Source: Blastocatellia bacterium
GTDB taxonomy: Bacteria > Acidobacteriota > Blastocatellia > HR10 > J050
Assembly (NCBI GenBank): GCA_026985075.1
Contig: JALSQX010000087.1
Span: 1 to 64,000, forward strand
DNA length: 64,000 nt
Reading direction: 5' to 3'
The notes beneath the pieces were generated by a model. The model saw nothing but the letters and a program-made list of their open reading frames with translations. It was not told where the DNA came from and made no database searches. Below, one piece after another: positions 38,801 to 47,113 of the stretch; positions within the stretch are counted from its first letter, which is position 1, and every line of letters starts with the position of its first letter. The position numbers were made by a program, and so were the translations under genes.

Positions 38801-39832
38801 ATGAAAAGAGCCCATATGAAGCGGGGGTGGGCCATCCTCACAATGATCACAGCTCTCGTGGGGTACCTCGGTTGCTATAGAACCGCTCAGCGCTCGGACA
38901 CGGTCACGGTCTACGTCAGCGAGGATGAGGTGTTTTCCGAGCCCATACTCAAAGATTTCGAGCGGGAGACGGGCATAAAAGTTCAGGCAGTGTACGATAC
39001 TGAGGAAGCCAAAAGTACGGGGGTGATGAATCGGCTCATCGCCGAACAGGACAACCCGCAGGCCGACGTCTATTGGGCCAACGAACCGATCCGAGCCGAG
39101 GTCCTGAAACAGAAAGGCATTTCCGCTCCCTACGTTTCTCCCAATGCTGCGGACATCCCCGCCGCGTTTAAGGACCCTGAAGGCTACTGGACGGGCTTTT
39201 CCGCCAGGGCCCGAGTGCTGATAGTCAACAACAAGGTGAACCCCAAACCTCATTCCATCCTGGCCTACACAGACCCTCGTTGGAGAGGGAGAGCGGTGAT
39301 CGCGAATCCTCTTTTTGGAACCACGACGGTTGAGATCGCGGCCCTGTTCACCATCTGGGGTGAGGACCGGGCAATGGCATTCATGGCGGAGATGAAGAAA
39401 AACGGTGTCGCGATTTCGCCAAGCAACGGCGAGAGCGCCGACTTCGTGGCCTCCGGACAGTTCGATTTCAGCCTGGTGGACAGCGATGATGTGGTCAGTC
39501 GCCTCAGGCGGGGTGAGCCGGTTGAAATGATTTACCCGGATCAGGGCGAAAACGAGATCGGATGTTTGATCGTGCCCAACGCCGTGGTCCTCATCAAAGG
39601 CGCACCGCACCCGGATGCCGCCCGGAGGCTCATCGACACCTTGCTCTCCAAAGCCACGGAGCGGAAGCTGGCCTTCGCCGATTGCGCCCAGATTCCCCTG
39701 CATCCCGGCGTTGAAACCCCTCCGGACGTGATGCGCCTCGACAAGATGCATGTGATGAGCGTGAATTATGCCGACGTCGCCAGAAAAATGATGGAGATTC
39801 AGCCATATCTCAAAAGGTGGGCGGGGCTCTGA
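38801..39832 (+). CDS. Iron-type ABC transporter substrate-binding lipoprotein
   Basis: 343 residues of the FbpA/SfuA periplasmic-binding-protein family. Signal with a lipobox-like GYLGC, then TVTVYVSEDEVFSEPILKDFERETGIKV, QADVYWANEPI, GYWTGFSARARVLIVN and IANPLFGTTTVEIAALF, all in family order. The start at 38801 is preceded by GGAGGAG. Predicted ligand is Fe(III) or a related cation or anion; Tyr ligands are not certain by eye. First gene of the importer. Confidence 0.85.
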   Translation: MKRAHMKRGWAILTMITALVGYLGCYRTAQRSDTVTVYVSEDEVFSEPILKDFERETGIKVQAVYDTEEAKSTGVMNRLIAEQDNPQADVYWANEPIRAEVLKQKGISAPYVSPNAADIPAAFKDPEGYWTGFSARARVLIVNNKVNPKPHSILAYTDPRWRGRAVIANPLFGTTTVEIAALFTIWGEDRAMAFMAEMKKNGVAISPSNGESADFVASGQFDFSLVDSDDVVSRLRRGEPVEMIYPDQGENEIGCLIVPNAVVLIKGAPHPDAARRLIDTLLSKATERKLAFADCAQIPLHPGVETPPDVMRLDKMHVMSVNYADVARKMMEIQPYLKRWAGL

Positions 39833-39878
39833 AAATCGAGTCACGTCCCTCAACGCGTGGCCTCATGACCAGCAACCT

Positions 39879-41474
39879 ATGGCCAAGCGACTCGTGCTCA
39901 CATCCGTCGCCATCCTCCTGGCTGTGGCCGGGCTCTTACCCATCCTGGCCATGCTCGTCAAGAGCGTGATGGTGGATGACCATTTCAGCTTGGCGTTCTA
40001 CCAGGAACTGCTCGCCTCCGGGCGCGAGGTGACTCTGATGAGACACAGTATGGCTCTGTCGACACTGACCACCCTGTTTGCCACGGTCATCGGGCTGCCG
40101 CTGGGCATTCTTCTGGCAAAAACCGACTTGCCGTTGCGCCAGCTCTTTATCCTGCTGTTCACCATTCCCCTGCTGGTGCCGCCGTACATCACTGCTGTCT
40201 CCTGGTTCAACCTGCTGGGGCGCGACGGGCTGCTGGCGCGATACCTGGACCCGTCCCTGGCCAAGACGACGTCGGCCTGGCTTTTTGGCCTGCCGGGGTG
40301 CACGTTGGTTCTTTCCTCGACTTTCCTGCCGATCGTGATGCTGTTGACCATCGCCTCCTTGAAGACGGTCAACCCGCGTCTTGAAGAGGCGGGTCAACTG
40401 GTGGCCGGATGGTTCAGCGTGCTCAGGGGAATCACGATCCCTCTGATTCTTCCGGGCGTACTGCTAGCTGCCATGCTGGTGTTCCTTCTGACGTTTGGGG
40501 AGTTTGGTGTTCCCGCCTTCCTCGGATATGATGTCTTTCCGGTGGAGAGTTTCACGCAGTTTTCCGCCTTTTACAATTTTAGCGCGGCCACCGCCGCTGC
40601 GATTCCCTTGGCCGTCGTCGCGTTCCTGGTTCTTGCTGCCGAGCGGTTCTTCATGCGCGAAAAGACGGATCAGTTGCGACCGGCGCCTGATGGTGAACAA
40701 CGGTCCTTCATCGGACTGGGACCGCTGCGCCGATGGGTGTTGGCTCTGGTGAGTCTCCTTTGCCTCATCATCGTGGTCGTGCCGGTGCTCGCCTTGCTCC
40801 TCCAGTCGGCCACCACGTCGGCCTATGTCGAAGCGTTGAACAGAGCTGGCCACAGCCTTCTTCGCAGCGTCGTGTATGCCCTCGTCGGAGCGACGCTGCT
40901 CACCTCGGTCGGGTTCCTCTCGGGCTATTTGATTCAGACCCGAACATTGCCCTTCTGGCGCAGCGTTGATGCGTTGACCATTTTTCTTTTTGCCTTGCCC
41001 AGCACGGTGACCGGAATCGGGTTGATCAGTCTGTGGAACAGGCCCTGGACAAACTTCATTTATACGACGCCGGCGATCATCATCCTGGGGTATCTGGCCA
41101 AGTACACGGCCCTGACCAGCCGCATCACCGTATCGACGCTGGCCCAGATTCCCTCTTCGATGGAGGAAGCCGCCCAGGTCGTCGGTGCGGGATGGGTTCG
41201 GCGGATGGGAGTGATCGTCGCGCCTCTGGCCAGACATGGGCTGGTCGCCGGGTGGTTGGTCGGCTACATCTTCTGCTTGCGAGATATGGGCATCACCATG
41301 ATGGTGTATCCGCCGGGCCACGAGACCCTTCCTGTCCGCATTTTCACCCTCATGGCCAACGGGTCGCCTCAGCTCATTGCTGCGCTGTGTGTGATCATGA
41401 TCGTGGCGACGCTCCTGCCCCTGAGCATGCTCTGGATGGTATTCAGAACGGCGATGAGGGGAGGTGCTCGATGA
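39879..41474 (+). CDS. Iron-type ABC transporter permease (FbpB/SfuB-like, fused double permease)
   Basis: 531 residues, about 12 hydrophobic helices arranged as two BPD_transp_1 units, as in FbpB. EAA-loop motifs lie in each half: LEEAGQLVAGWFSVLRGITIP and MEEAAQVVGAGWVRRMGVIVAP. Inner membrane channel of the importer. The stop overlaps the ATPase start by 4 bp. Confidence 0.9.
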   Translation: MAKRLVLTSVAILLAVAGLLPILAMLVKSVMVDDHFSLAFYQELLASGREVTLMRHSMALSTLTTLFATVIGLPLGILLAKTDLPLRQLFILLFTIPLLVPPYITAVSWFNLLGRDGLLARYLDPSLAKTTSAWLFGLPGCTLVLSSTFLPIVMLLTIASLKTVNPRLEEAGQLVAGWFSVLRGITIPLILPGVLLAAMLVFLLTFGEFGVPAFLGYDVFPVESFTQFSAFYNFSAATAAAIPLAVVAFLVLAAERFFMREKTDQLRPAPDGEQRSFIGLGPLRRWVLALVSLLCLIIVVVPVLALLLQSATTSAYVEALNRAGHSLLRSVVYALVGATLLTSVGFLSGYLIQTRTLPFWRSVDALTIFLFALPSTVTGIGLISLWNRPWTNFIYTTPAIIILGYLAKYTALTSRITVSTLAQIPSSMEEAAQVVGAGWVRRMGVIVAPLARHGLVAGWLVGYIFCLRDMGITMMVYPPGHETLPVRIFTLMANGSPQLIAALCVIMIVATLLPLSMLWMVFRTAMRGGAR

Positions 41475-42223
41475 AGATGGTCACATTTCGCGAGGTCTCA
41501 AAATATTACAGCGGTCGAGCGGCAGTGCGCGACTTCTCTCTGGAGGTAGAGGAAGGCGAGCGCCTCGTCATTCTGGGTCCATCCGGATGTGGAAAATCCA
41601 CCCTGCTGCGGCTGGTTGCGGGCTTCATTCCACCCGACTCAGGAAGCATCGCGATCCAGGGAGACATCGTTGCCGCAGATGGCCAGATCATGAAGTCACC
41701 GGAGAAGCGCGGCGTCGGCATGGTGTTCCAGGACCTGGCGTTGTGGCCACACCTCACGGTGAAAGGGAATCTGGCCTTCGGCTTGAAGGCCAGGGGCATT
41801 CCGAAAAAAGAGCGTGAGCAGCGCATCGGCGAGATTGTCCGCCTCGTGCAACTGGAAGAGTACATTCGAGCGAAGCCCGCGGAATTATCCGGCGGCCAGC
41901 AGCAGCGCGTGGCGCTGGCCCGGGCACTGGTCCTCCAACCAAGAGTGCTGTTGATGGATGAACCGCTTTCCAGCCTCGACCTGGAGCTCAGTGTCCGGCT
42001 TCGAGGGGAGGTTCTCAGGCTTCAGCGGCGTCTCGGCTTCACCCTTCTCTACGTCACGCACGATCGAGAGGAGGCTTTCGACATCGGCACTCGCGTCGTC
42101 ATGATGAAGGGGGATGGGAGAATCGAGCGAATCGGATCAGTGGAGCAAGTGCGGGCGTACTTTCAGGCCAGGGCAACCGCATCTCACCTGATTCGTCAGA
42201 ATCTCAACGACCGCAGCGCATAA
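41471..42223 (+). CDS. ABC transporter ATP-binding protein (iron type)
   Basis: 250-residue ATPase: Walker A GPSGCGKST, Q-loop MVFQDLALWPHL, signature LSGGQQQRVALARAL, Walker B VLLMDEP and switch His in YVTHDREEA. It is shorter than the 350-residue FbpC type and so lacks the C-terminal regulatory TOBE domain. The ORF-track start at 41033 lies inside the permease; ATG 41471 in the ATGA overlap is correct. Confidence 0.92.
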   Translation: MKMVTFREVSKYYSGRAAVRDFSLEVEEGERLVILGPSGCGKSTLLRLVAGFIPPDSGSIAIQGDIVAADGQIMKSPEKRGVGMVFQDLALWPHLTVKGNLAFGLKARGIPKKEREQRIGEIVRLVQLEEYIRAKPAELSGGQQQRVALARALVLQPRVLLMDEPLSSLDLELSVRLRGEVLRLQRRLGFTLLYVTHDREEAFDIGTRVVMMKGDGRIERIGSVEQVRAYFQARATASHLIRQNLNDRSA

Positions 42224-42692
42224 CATACCGCACAAGAGCCCGAAGCCCGGCGCAGAGAACTTGGGAGAGCACCGCCATCTTCGGGCCCACCGGTCGAGCC
42301 GTTGTCTCAGACCTGGCCCGAGCCGAGGAGCAAAAAGAGCGATGAGGAACATCTTTTGCGGCCACTGCTGGAGCATGAGTTCGCTCATGGGCGGATACTC
42401 GATCTTCGGGACGTCATTTCGTTGACCGCCTGGCGCCCGTGACATCGTTGGACCGCCGACCTCGGGCCTGACGCTAACTCGCCCAAGTCAAGCGGAGCCA
42501 TCTTTCATCCTTCCTCTTCGTCTCGGCGGGCGCGCTTCGCTCAAGGGATCAAAGAGGTAACCAGCCATCGCGGCATTATGACCACCAGCATCGTTGAAGT
42601 GCTGTGCGGTTTGGCCGATGGATCAGTGGACCCTTTTTCCTATATGTGCCACGCGCATGCTGGGATTGAGCGGTGCGAAGATCGGCCGGCTC

Positions 42693-42767
42693 TTCGGCGA
42701 TGCCGCCACGCTGGCCCGCAGGCTTCGTGCGGCTCTCGACATGACGACCGGCCATTCATCAGGATGA
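42693..42767 (+). pseudogene. Relic of a DUF1259 gene 3' end
   Basis: FGDAATLARRLRAALDMTTGHSSG followed by a stop matches the C-terminal GDATELARGLRAALDRTN of the intact DUF1259 gene at 38.7 kb. Nothing upstream in 42224-42690 keeps the frame, so this is a fragment of a deleted second copy. The rest of the 697-bp gap 42224-42920 shows no gene. Confidence 0.65.
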
Positions 42768-42920
42768 TTTCAAGGTCCAACGTCCGCCGCGAGAGGAGCC
42801 GGAACTGTGATATTGACGTCGTGAGCAGTACTCGCTTATTATGAAAGCGAATGGAGCTTTCATCATCAATGCCCCAGCGGCTTCTTTGTGAAGCGACGTG
42901 GGCTGGTCGAGGGTAGAACT

Positions 42921-43931
42921 TTGAAGATCGACGTCATTCTCGATGCCCGGGCTTCAGCCGATGACATTGCTTCGCTCGGGCGGCTGGCCGAGCGCTATGG
43001 GCTTCGAGCGGTGTGGGTCTCGAGTCTGCTGGACGCCCGAGATCCGTTCACCAATTTTTCCCTGCTCGCTCGATCTTCTACGTCGATTCGCATGGGGCCA
43101 ATTGCGGTGAATCCGTATGAGATGCATCCGGTACGGATCGCGACGGCGCTTCTGACGCTGAACGAGCTGAGCCAGGGGAGGGCTGCCATTGTCGTAGGCG
43201 GCGGAGGGGAGGCGCTCGATGCGCTATCCATCGAACCGGTCCGGCGCGTTCGAGCCGTCCGGGAATGCATTGAGATCATTCGACGCGCCGCCACCGGCGA
43301 CGTCGTCGACTACCCGGGCGAGTTATATCGGGTGCGTGGCTATCATCTCTTGTGGATTCGAGCGCCCGCACCACTCATCTACGTCGCAGCCAACAGGCCG
43401 CAGATGCTGCGCATGGCTGCCCGGACGGCCGACGGAATCATGTTGAGCGATCTGCCACCTCCCCTCGTGGCCCGGGCGGTGAAGCTCCTCGATGACGCGC
43501 TCGCCGCACGGGGCCGCGCGCGGCGCGACTTCCGAATCAGCGATTTCATAGCCTGGCACGTATACGAGGATCGCCAGCGGGCTGTCCGAGAAGCGCGTCA
43601 GTGGTTGTGGCTGCGGGGACTCTTCCGTCGCTGGGTCCTGGAGACGTTCCTCGACGAGTCTGATTGCGATCTCGTGTTATCCCGGCGCGCGGCCTTTCAG
43701 AGAGCCTTCCTTGACAAAACCCCGGTCATCGAGGGTGTGCCCGAGAGGATTGTGGACGCTCTGGTCGATGCGCTCACGCTCACCGGCGATGTGGGCGAAC
43801 TCGACCGGCAGATCGAGAAGTTGAAGCAGTTCGAGGCAGCCGGCCTCACCGAAATCGCCTTGCGCATCTATGCAAATCCGGCCGATGCCATCCGACTGAT
43901 TGGCGAACAGGTTGTACCGGCAGTGGCATGA
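42921..43931 (+). CDS. LLM-class (F420-dependent type) oxidoreductase
   Basis: 336-residue bacterial luciferase-like TIM barrel. KIDVILDARASADDI, GLRAVWVSSLLDARDPFTNFSLLA, ALLTLNELSQGRAAIVVGGGGE and LIYVAANRPQMLRMAARTADGIML are typical. Such enzymes use F420 or FMN; the coenzyme is not settled. The TTG at 42921 with GAGGG upstream fits the family N-terminus; GTG 42888 would add 11 residues. It has no functional neighbours here. Confidence 0.82.
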   Translation: MKIDVILDARASADDIASLGRLAERYGLRAVWVSSLLDARDPFTNFSLLARSSTSIRMGPIAVNPYEMHPVRIATALLTLNELSQGRAAIVVGGGGEALDALSIEPVRRVRAVRECIEIIRRAATGDVVDYPGELYRVRGYHLLWIRAPAPLIYVAANRPQMLRMAARTADGIMLSDLPPPLVARAVKLLDDALAARGRARRDFRISDFIAWHVYEDRQRAVREARQWLWLRGLFRRWVLETFLDESDCDLVLSRRAAFQRAFLDKTPVIEGVPERIVDALVDALTLTGDVGELDRQIEKLKQFEAAGLTEIALRIYANPADAIRLIGEQVVPAVA

Positions 43932-44068
43932 ACTCATCAGAGAAGGATCCCTGGAAAAGCCATTGATTTGGCTGTCAGAGCGGTCGCTCGTCGGAAGCCG
44001 GCAGATAATCTGGAGAGTCCGGTTCAAACTCTGAAAGAACGATCTGACCGGTTTTTCCAAAATCCTCC

Positions 44069-44100
44069 TTGACCTTGTACCTCACTCCACAGTTTATACT
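44069..44100 (+). promoter_or_regulatory. MerR-type promoter of merR1
   Basis: TTGACC (44069-44074) and TATACT (44095-44100) are 20 bp apart, longer than the usual 17 and characteristic of MerR-controlled promoters. The predicted transcript starts about 44107, so the ORF-track start at 44107 would be leaderless; the ATG at 44131 has its own ribosome site. Confidence 0.7.
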
Positions 44101-44130
44101 CATTCCATGAATCCGAACCGGGAGTTGGTC

Positions 44131-44592
44131 ATGATGAAAGATGCTGGATTACTCAGGGGTGACGTGGCCAGGCGGGCTGGCGTTCATCGCGAGACGATTC
44201 GCTATTACGAGCGCATTGGGCTGTTGCCACGGCCGGCGCGCTCTCGCTCTGGATATCGTCTCTACCCGCCAGAAGTAGTGGCCCACATCGAGTTCATCAA
44301 GCGGGCTCAAAGCCTCGGATTCTCGCTCGACGAGATTCGCCAGATCATCCAGCTCAGCCGCTCGGGGCGTTCACCGTGTGCGCGGGTGCGCCAGTTACTC
44401 GGAGCGAAATTAAAAGAGATCGATCGGCGCATTGCTGAACTCACCGAATTTCGCCAGGAACTGGCGGCTTTCCTGGAGGAGCTGGAATCCGTCCCCGATC
44501 AAGTTGATTCTTCGGCGCAAGTTTGTGCCCTGATCGAACGGAGTTCGATCAACATCACCATGAAACCCAAATCTTCAGGAAGGAGGGAATAA
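44131..44592 (+). CDS. MerR-family metal-responsive regulator (merR1)
   Basis: 153 residues: MerR HTH (LLRGDVARRAGVHRETIRYYERIGLLP), wing (YRLYPPEVVAHIEFIKRAQSLGFSLDEI) and a dimerisation helix. Of the three Hg-binding positions of MerR, it has a cysteine near the first (SPCARVRQ) and one near the last (AQVCALI), but Leu instead of Cys at the middle one, so its inducer may not be Hg(II). ATG 44131 is chosen from GGAG spaced 6 bases before it and from the promoter position. A thioredoxin-like gene follows 1 bp after. Confidence 0.85.
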   Translation: MMKDAGLLRGDVARRAGVHRETIRYYERIGLLPRPARSRSGYRLYPPEVVAHIEFIKRAQSLGFSLDEIRQIIQLSRSGRSPCARVRQLLGAKLKEIDRRIAELTEFRQELAAFLEELESVPDQVDSSAQVCALIERSSINITMKPKSSGRRE

Positions 44593-44593
44593 C

Positions 44594-44848
44594 ATGAGCG
44601 GGAAACGAACCATCGAAGTTTTCACGGCGGGATGCCCGCTGTGCACCGAGACCGTAGAGCTGGTGAAATCGGTCACCGCCGAGTGTGGCTGTGAAGTCAT
44701 CGAGCGGCGATGTACCGATACCGTCTGCTGCGATCAGGCGAAACAGTACGGCATCACGGCGGTGCCGACCATCGTCGTCGATGGCGTGGTCGTCTTCCAG
44801 GGGAAACCCACCGAAGCTCAGGCCGCGACGATTTTGAAAATCGCTTGA
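44594..44848 (+). CDS. Small thioredoxin/glutaredoxin-fold protein
   Basis: 84 residues with an N-terminal redox motif (FTAGCPLCTETVELV), a later Cys cluster (CGCEVIERRCTDTVCCDQA) and a cis-Pro-like TAVPTIVVDG. Six or more cysteines in 84 residues suggests thiol chemistry or metal handling. The start follows AGGAAGGAGGG. It is cotranscribed with merR1. Small thioredoxin-fold proteins of this kind occur in metal-resistance clusters; the reaction is unknown. The 130 bp after it contains a 9-bp inverted repeat (GACCGCGAG/CTCGCGGTC, 44857-44895 approx). Confidence 0.78.
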   Translation: MSGKRTIEVFTAGCPLCTETVELVKSVTAECGCEVIERRCTDTVCCDQAKQYGITAVPTIVVDGVVVFQGKPTEAQAATILKIA

Positions 44849-44977
44849 CGGAAACGACCGCGAGCTGCTGGGGTGCATCCCGGCAACTCGCGGTCGGAAG
44901 GCCAAATGGAAGGGGATGTTATGTGCAACCAAAAAAGCTCACGATGTCGGCGAGTGTGTAAACATAGCGAAAAAGCC

Positions 44978-45009
44978 TTGACTCTGGAGTGGATTCCAGA
45001 GTCTATGAT
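44978..45009 (+). promoter_or_regulatory. MerR-type operator/promoter before the outer-membrane gene
   Basis: TTGACT (44978-44983) and TATGAT (45004-45009) with a 20-bp spacer that contains the dyad ACTCTGGAGT-GG-ATTCCAGAGT, the form bound by ZntR/CadR-like MerR proteins. The dyad is nearly identical to that at 55.17 kb, so a shared regulator is likely. It would drive 45039 and the genes after it. Confidence 0.82.
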
Positions 45010-45038
45010 TTTTCCGTAACAGTCGGAGGGATGGGACT

Positions 45039-45980
45039 ATGAGATATCGTTTCCCAGTGGCGCTTCTGGCAGCCGGCTTTTTCTTCGGCCATGTCCCCGA
45101 TGCATCGGCTCAAGGGCCGCCGATCAACACGGATACGGCATTCGTCAACGGCCTGCAGGGGGCGGCCGTCAGAAGCTTTGTGTTTTCCGTCAGCCGATCC
45201 GGACTTGTTCGAGATGGTGAGGATATTGTCGATCCCTCGAATCGAGAACTCTCGATCTTCGCTATTCCCATCATTGTGCCGTACGAAGTCGTGAAGAACA
45301 AACTCGACATCGTGGGCGGGGTTCCGGTGCTCTATAAGCGGATGGCGTTCACCGAAAACGGAAACCGTCACGAACTCACCAACTCGGGATTGGGCGACCT
45401 CTTCGTCCTGGCCAAGTATCTCTTTTTGCAAAGGGACCGGCCCGGCCAGACGACGCGGATGGCGGCGGTGGCGAGGATCAAATTCCCCACGGCTGAAGAT
45501 GACAAAACCGATGCCCAGGGGAACCCCTTGCCGCGGCCGCTTCAATTGGGCACCGGCTCGGTCGATTATTCGGCGGGCATCATCTTCACTCACGTCGTCC
45601 GGCGAATCGGGTTCAACGCCGATCTCGTCTACACGTTCAACACCGAGGCTGATGGTTTCGCCTTCGGCGATACGTTGAAGTACGATGTGGCAGTAGGCTA
45701 TCGGCTCGCGCCACGCGAATACATCACCTATCCGACCAGACAGTGGAATGCCTATCTGGAATTGAATGGACAGTTCAGCCGAAAGAACACATTGAATGGC
45801 GTGGCGCTGCCCGATTCCGGTGGAAACGTGACATTTCTTTCGCCGGGCATTCAATTCATTCCCTATAGCACGTTTCTGGTGGAGGCCTCGCTACGGATTC
45901 CGGTGATCCAAAACTTGAATGGGACGCAGTTGAAGTTCCAGCCCGCATTCACCGTCGGATTCCGCTGGCTGATCTTCTGA
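45039..45980 (+). CDS. Outer-membrane beta-barrel protein (phenol-MetA-like transporter family)
   Basis: 313 residues. A signal peptide (MRYRFPVALLAAGFFFGHVPDASA) is followed by a barrel that matches the MetA-like outer-membrane family by pattern: alternating strands such as GIIFTHVVRRIGFNADLVYTF, VAVGYRLAPREY and the terminal VGFRWLIF ending in Phe. The start is set by TCGGAGGGATG. It follows the MerR-type promoter directly, so it is metal-regulated. The substrate is not known; it may be an exit or entry route for metal complexes. Cys is absent from the mature barrel. Confidence 0.72.
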   Translation: MRYRFPVALLAAGFFFGHVPDASAQGPPINTDTAFVNGLQGAAVRSFVFSVSRSGLVRDGEDIVDPSNRELSIFAIPIIVPYEVVKNKLDIVGGVPVLYKRMAFTENGNRHELTNSGLGDLFVLAKYLFLQRDRPGQTTRMAAVARIKFPTAEDDKTDAQGNPLPRPLQLGTGSVDYSAGIIFTHVVRRIGFNADLVYTFNTEADGFAFGDTLKYDVAVGYRLAPREYITYPTRQWNAYLELNGQFSRKNTLNGVALPDSGGNVTFLSPGIQFIPYSTFLVEASLRIPVIQNLNGTQLKFQPAFTVGFRWLIF

Positions 45981-46057
45981 GGCCGAAGCGATGATCATTA
46001 TCTTTCGCTCGGGAATCGCTCATGTGCAAAGGCACGCCACGAAGGATAGAAGAAGTC

Positions 46058-46078
46058 GCGCAAGCCGGCGGCTTGCGC
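46058..46078 (+). repeat. Palindromic leader hairpin (REP-like), perfect copy
   Basis: GCGCAAGC-CGGCG-GCTTGCGC, 8-bp stem with 5-nt loop, about 30 bases before the selenoprotein gene start. It is followed by TTTTCGTAGGAGGGA, the same ribosome-site module as at 34.49 kb. Confidence 0.75.
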
Positions 46079-46107
46079 CATATCCTGTTTTCGTAGGAGG
46101 GACGCAT

Positions 46108-46686
46108 ATGAACGCGATGAAAAAGTTAGCTGGCGCTTTCGCCCTGGTTATGGTGCTGGCTTCGGGAACCATGGCTCAAATTGATAAAGTGACCGTCAGG
46201 ATCGACGGATTGGCTTGACCATTTTGCGCTCACGGGTTGCGGAAGGAACTGCAACGCATCCCGGGCGTCGGTGACGCCAAAATTTACATCGACGAGGGAC
46301 GAGCCGAATTGAGCCTCATTCAAGGCCACTCCATCGATCTCGACGCGATTGAGGAAGCCATCAGAAAAGGTGGATACACGCCGCGCGATATCTGGATTGA
46401 GGCCGTGGGCCGAATCGAACGACGGGGTGGTCAACTGATGCTGGTGATTCCCGGACAGGGCATGACATTCCTGCTGGTCGAAAATGATCCCATGCGGAAG
46501 TTGAACCGTGCGCTGGCCGGACAGAATGATCGTCCGGTGACCATTGTGGGCAAGCTCCAAAAAGCAGTGTCGGATGGTCAGCCGCATCGGTTGATCATCG
46601 AACGATTCGAAATAAACTCAACAAGCCGTTGGAGAGTGCGCCGAAACCTGATGGGGATCTCCAACAGAGACACGGAGCGACCATGA
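46108..46686 (+). CDS. Predicted selenoprotein: MerP-like HMA-domain periplasmic protein (Sec at codon 37)
   Basis: 192 codons read as one frame with TGA (46216-46218) as selenocysteine. Signal peptide (MNAMKKLAGAFALVMVLASG), then KVTVRIDGLA-U-PFCAHGLRKEL, an HMA metal-binding loop with UxxC in place of CxxC. The rest parallels the Cys paralog at 47114 domain for domain: GGYTPRDIW, GRIE, LVIPGQGMTFLLVEND and LIIERFE. A SECIS-like hairpin follows. The TGA codon falls on the conserved Cys and 156 codons stay open after it, so a nonsense mutation is unlikely. Its stop overlaps the next start (ATGA). Likely binds Hg(II) or another soft metal in the periplasm. Confidence 0.85.
46236..46255 (+). 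promoter_or_regulatory. Predicted bacterial SECIS hairpin of the HMA selenoprotein
   Basis: GTTGC + GG pairs with CT + GCAAC (one G-T wobble), loop AAGGAA containing GG; the loop G lies 26-27 bases after the TGA. This fits the known bacterial layout (hairpin in the coding region after UGA, G in the apical loop). The Cys paralog has a shorter GTTGC-AGAA-GCAAC stem without GG, so the hairpin alone is not proof. Confidence 0.65.
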
Positions 46687-47066
46687 AAGAGAAGATCGTG
46701 AGTGTTCTGGCGCTGTTCACGTCGGTGGGCACGCTATTTTGTTGCGCCTTGCCGGCCTTGTTGGTCACGCTCGGGTTGGGCACAGTTGTCATCTCGGCCG
46801 TATCTGCTTTTCCCTGGTTGATTCCGCTCGCGAAACACGAGGAATGGCTGTTTCTGGGGGCTGGCGCGCTGATCGGGCTGAATTTCTTTCTTGTCTACCG
46901 ACCGCAGAAGCAGGTCGCCTGTAATGTGCAGGCTGGAGAACAAGGATGCCAAGTCGCGGGCCGGTGGAACAAACTGGTGTTATGGCTCTCGGTCGGGATT
47001 TACGTCATAGGCCCGTTCATGGCATACCTGGGGCTACCACTATGGAAGCTCCTCGAACGTGCGTGA
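46683..47066 (+). CDS. MerT-like membrane protein with vicinal cysteines
   Basis: 127 residues, three or four hydrophobic helices. The first helix carries the CC pair of MerT (SVGTLFCCALPALLVTLGLG); a cytoplasmic loop has two further Cys (VACNVQAGEQGCQVAG), also as in MerT. Start ATG overlaps the selenoprotein stop in ATGA; the ORF-track start at 46629 is upstream and unsupported. Predicted to take Hg(II) from a MerP-like protein into the cytoplasm. Together with the HMA genes it forms a MerT/MerP-like pair. Confidence 0.82.
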   Translation: MKEKIVSVLALFTSVGTLFCCALPALLVTLGLGTVVISAVSAFPWLIPLAKHEEWLFLGAGALIGLNFFLVYRPQKQVACNVQAGEQGCQVAGRWNKLVLWLSVGIYVIGPFMAYLGLPLWKLLERA

Positions 47067-47113
47067 TGTTGTCCTTGGTTTGGGCATTATCAATTTCATG
47101 AGATGGAGGAAAT

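Noticed and set aside
44857-44977. 25-codon Cys-containing ORF between the thioredoxin-like gene and the MerR-type promoter
   Set aside because: Too short, no clear homology, and it runs into the promoter.
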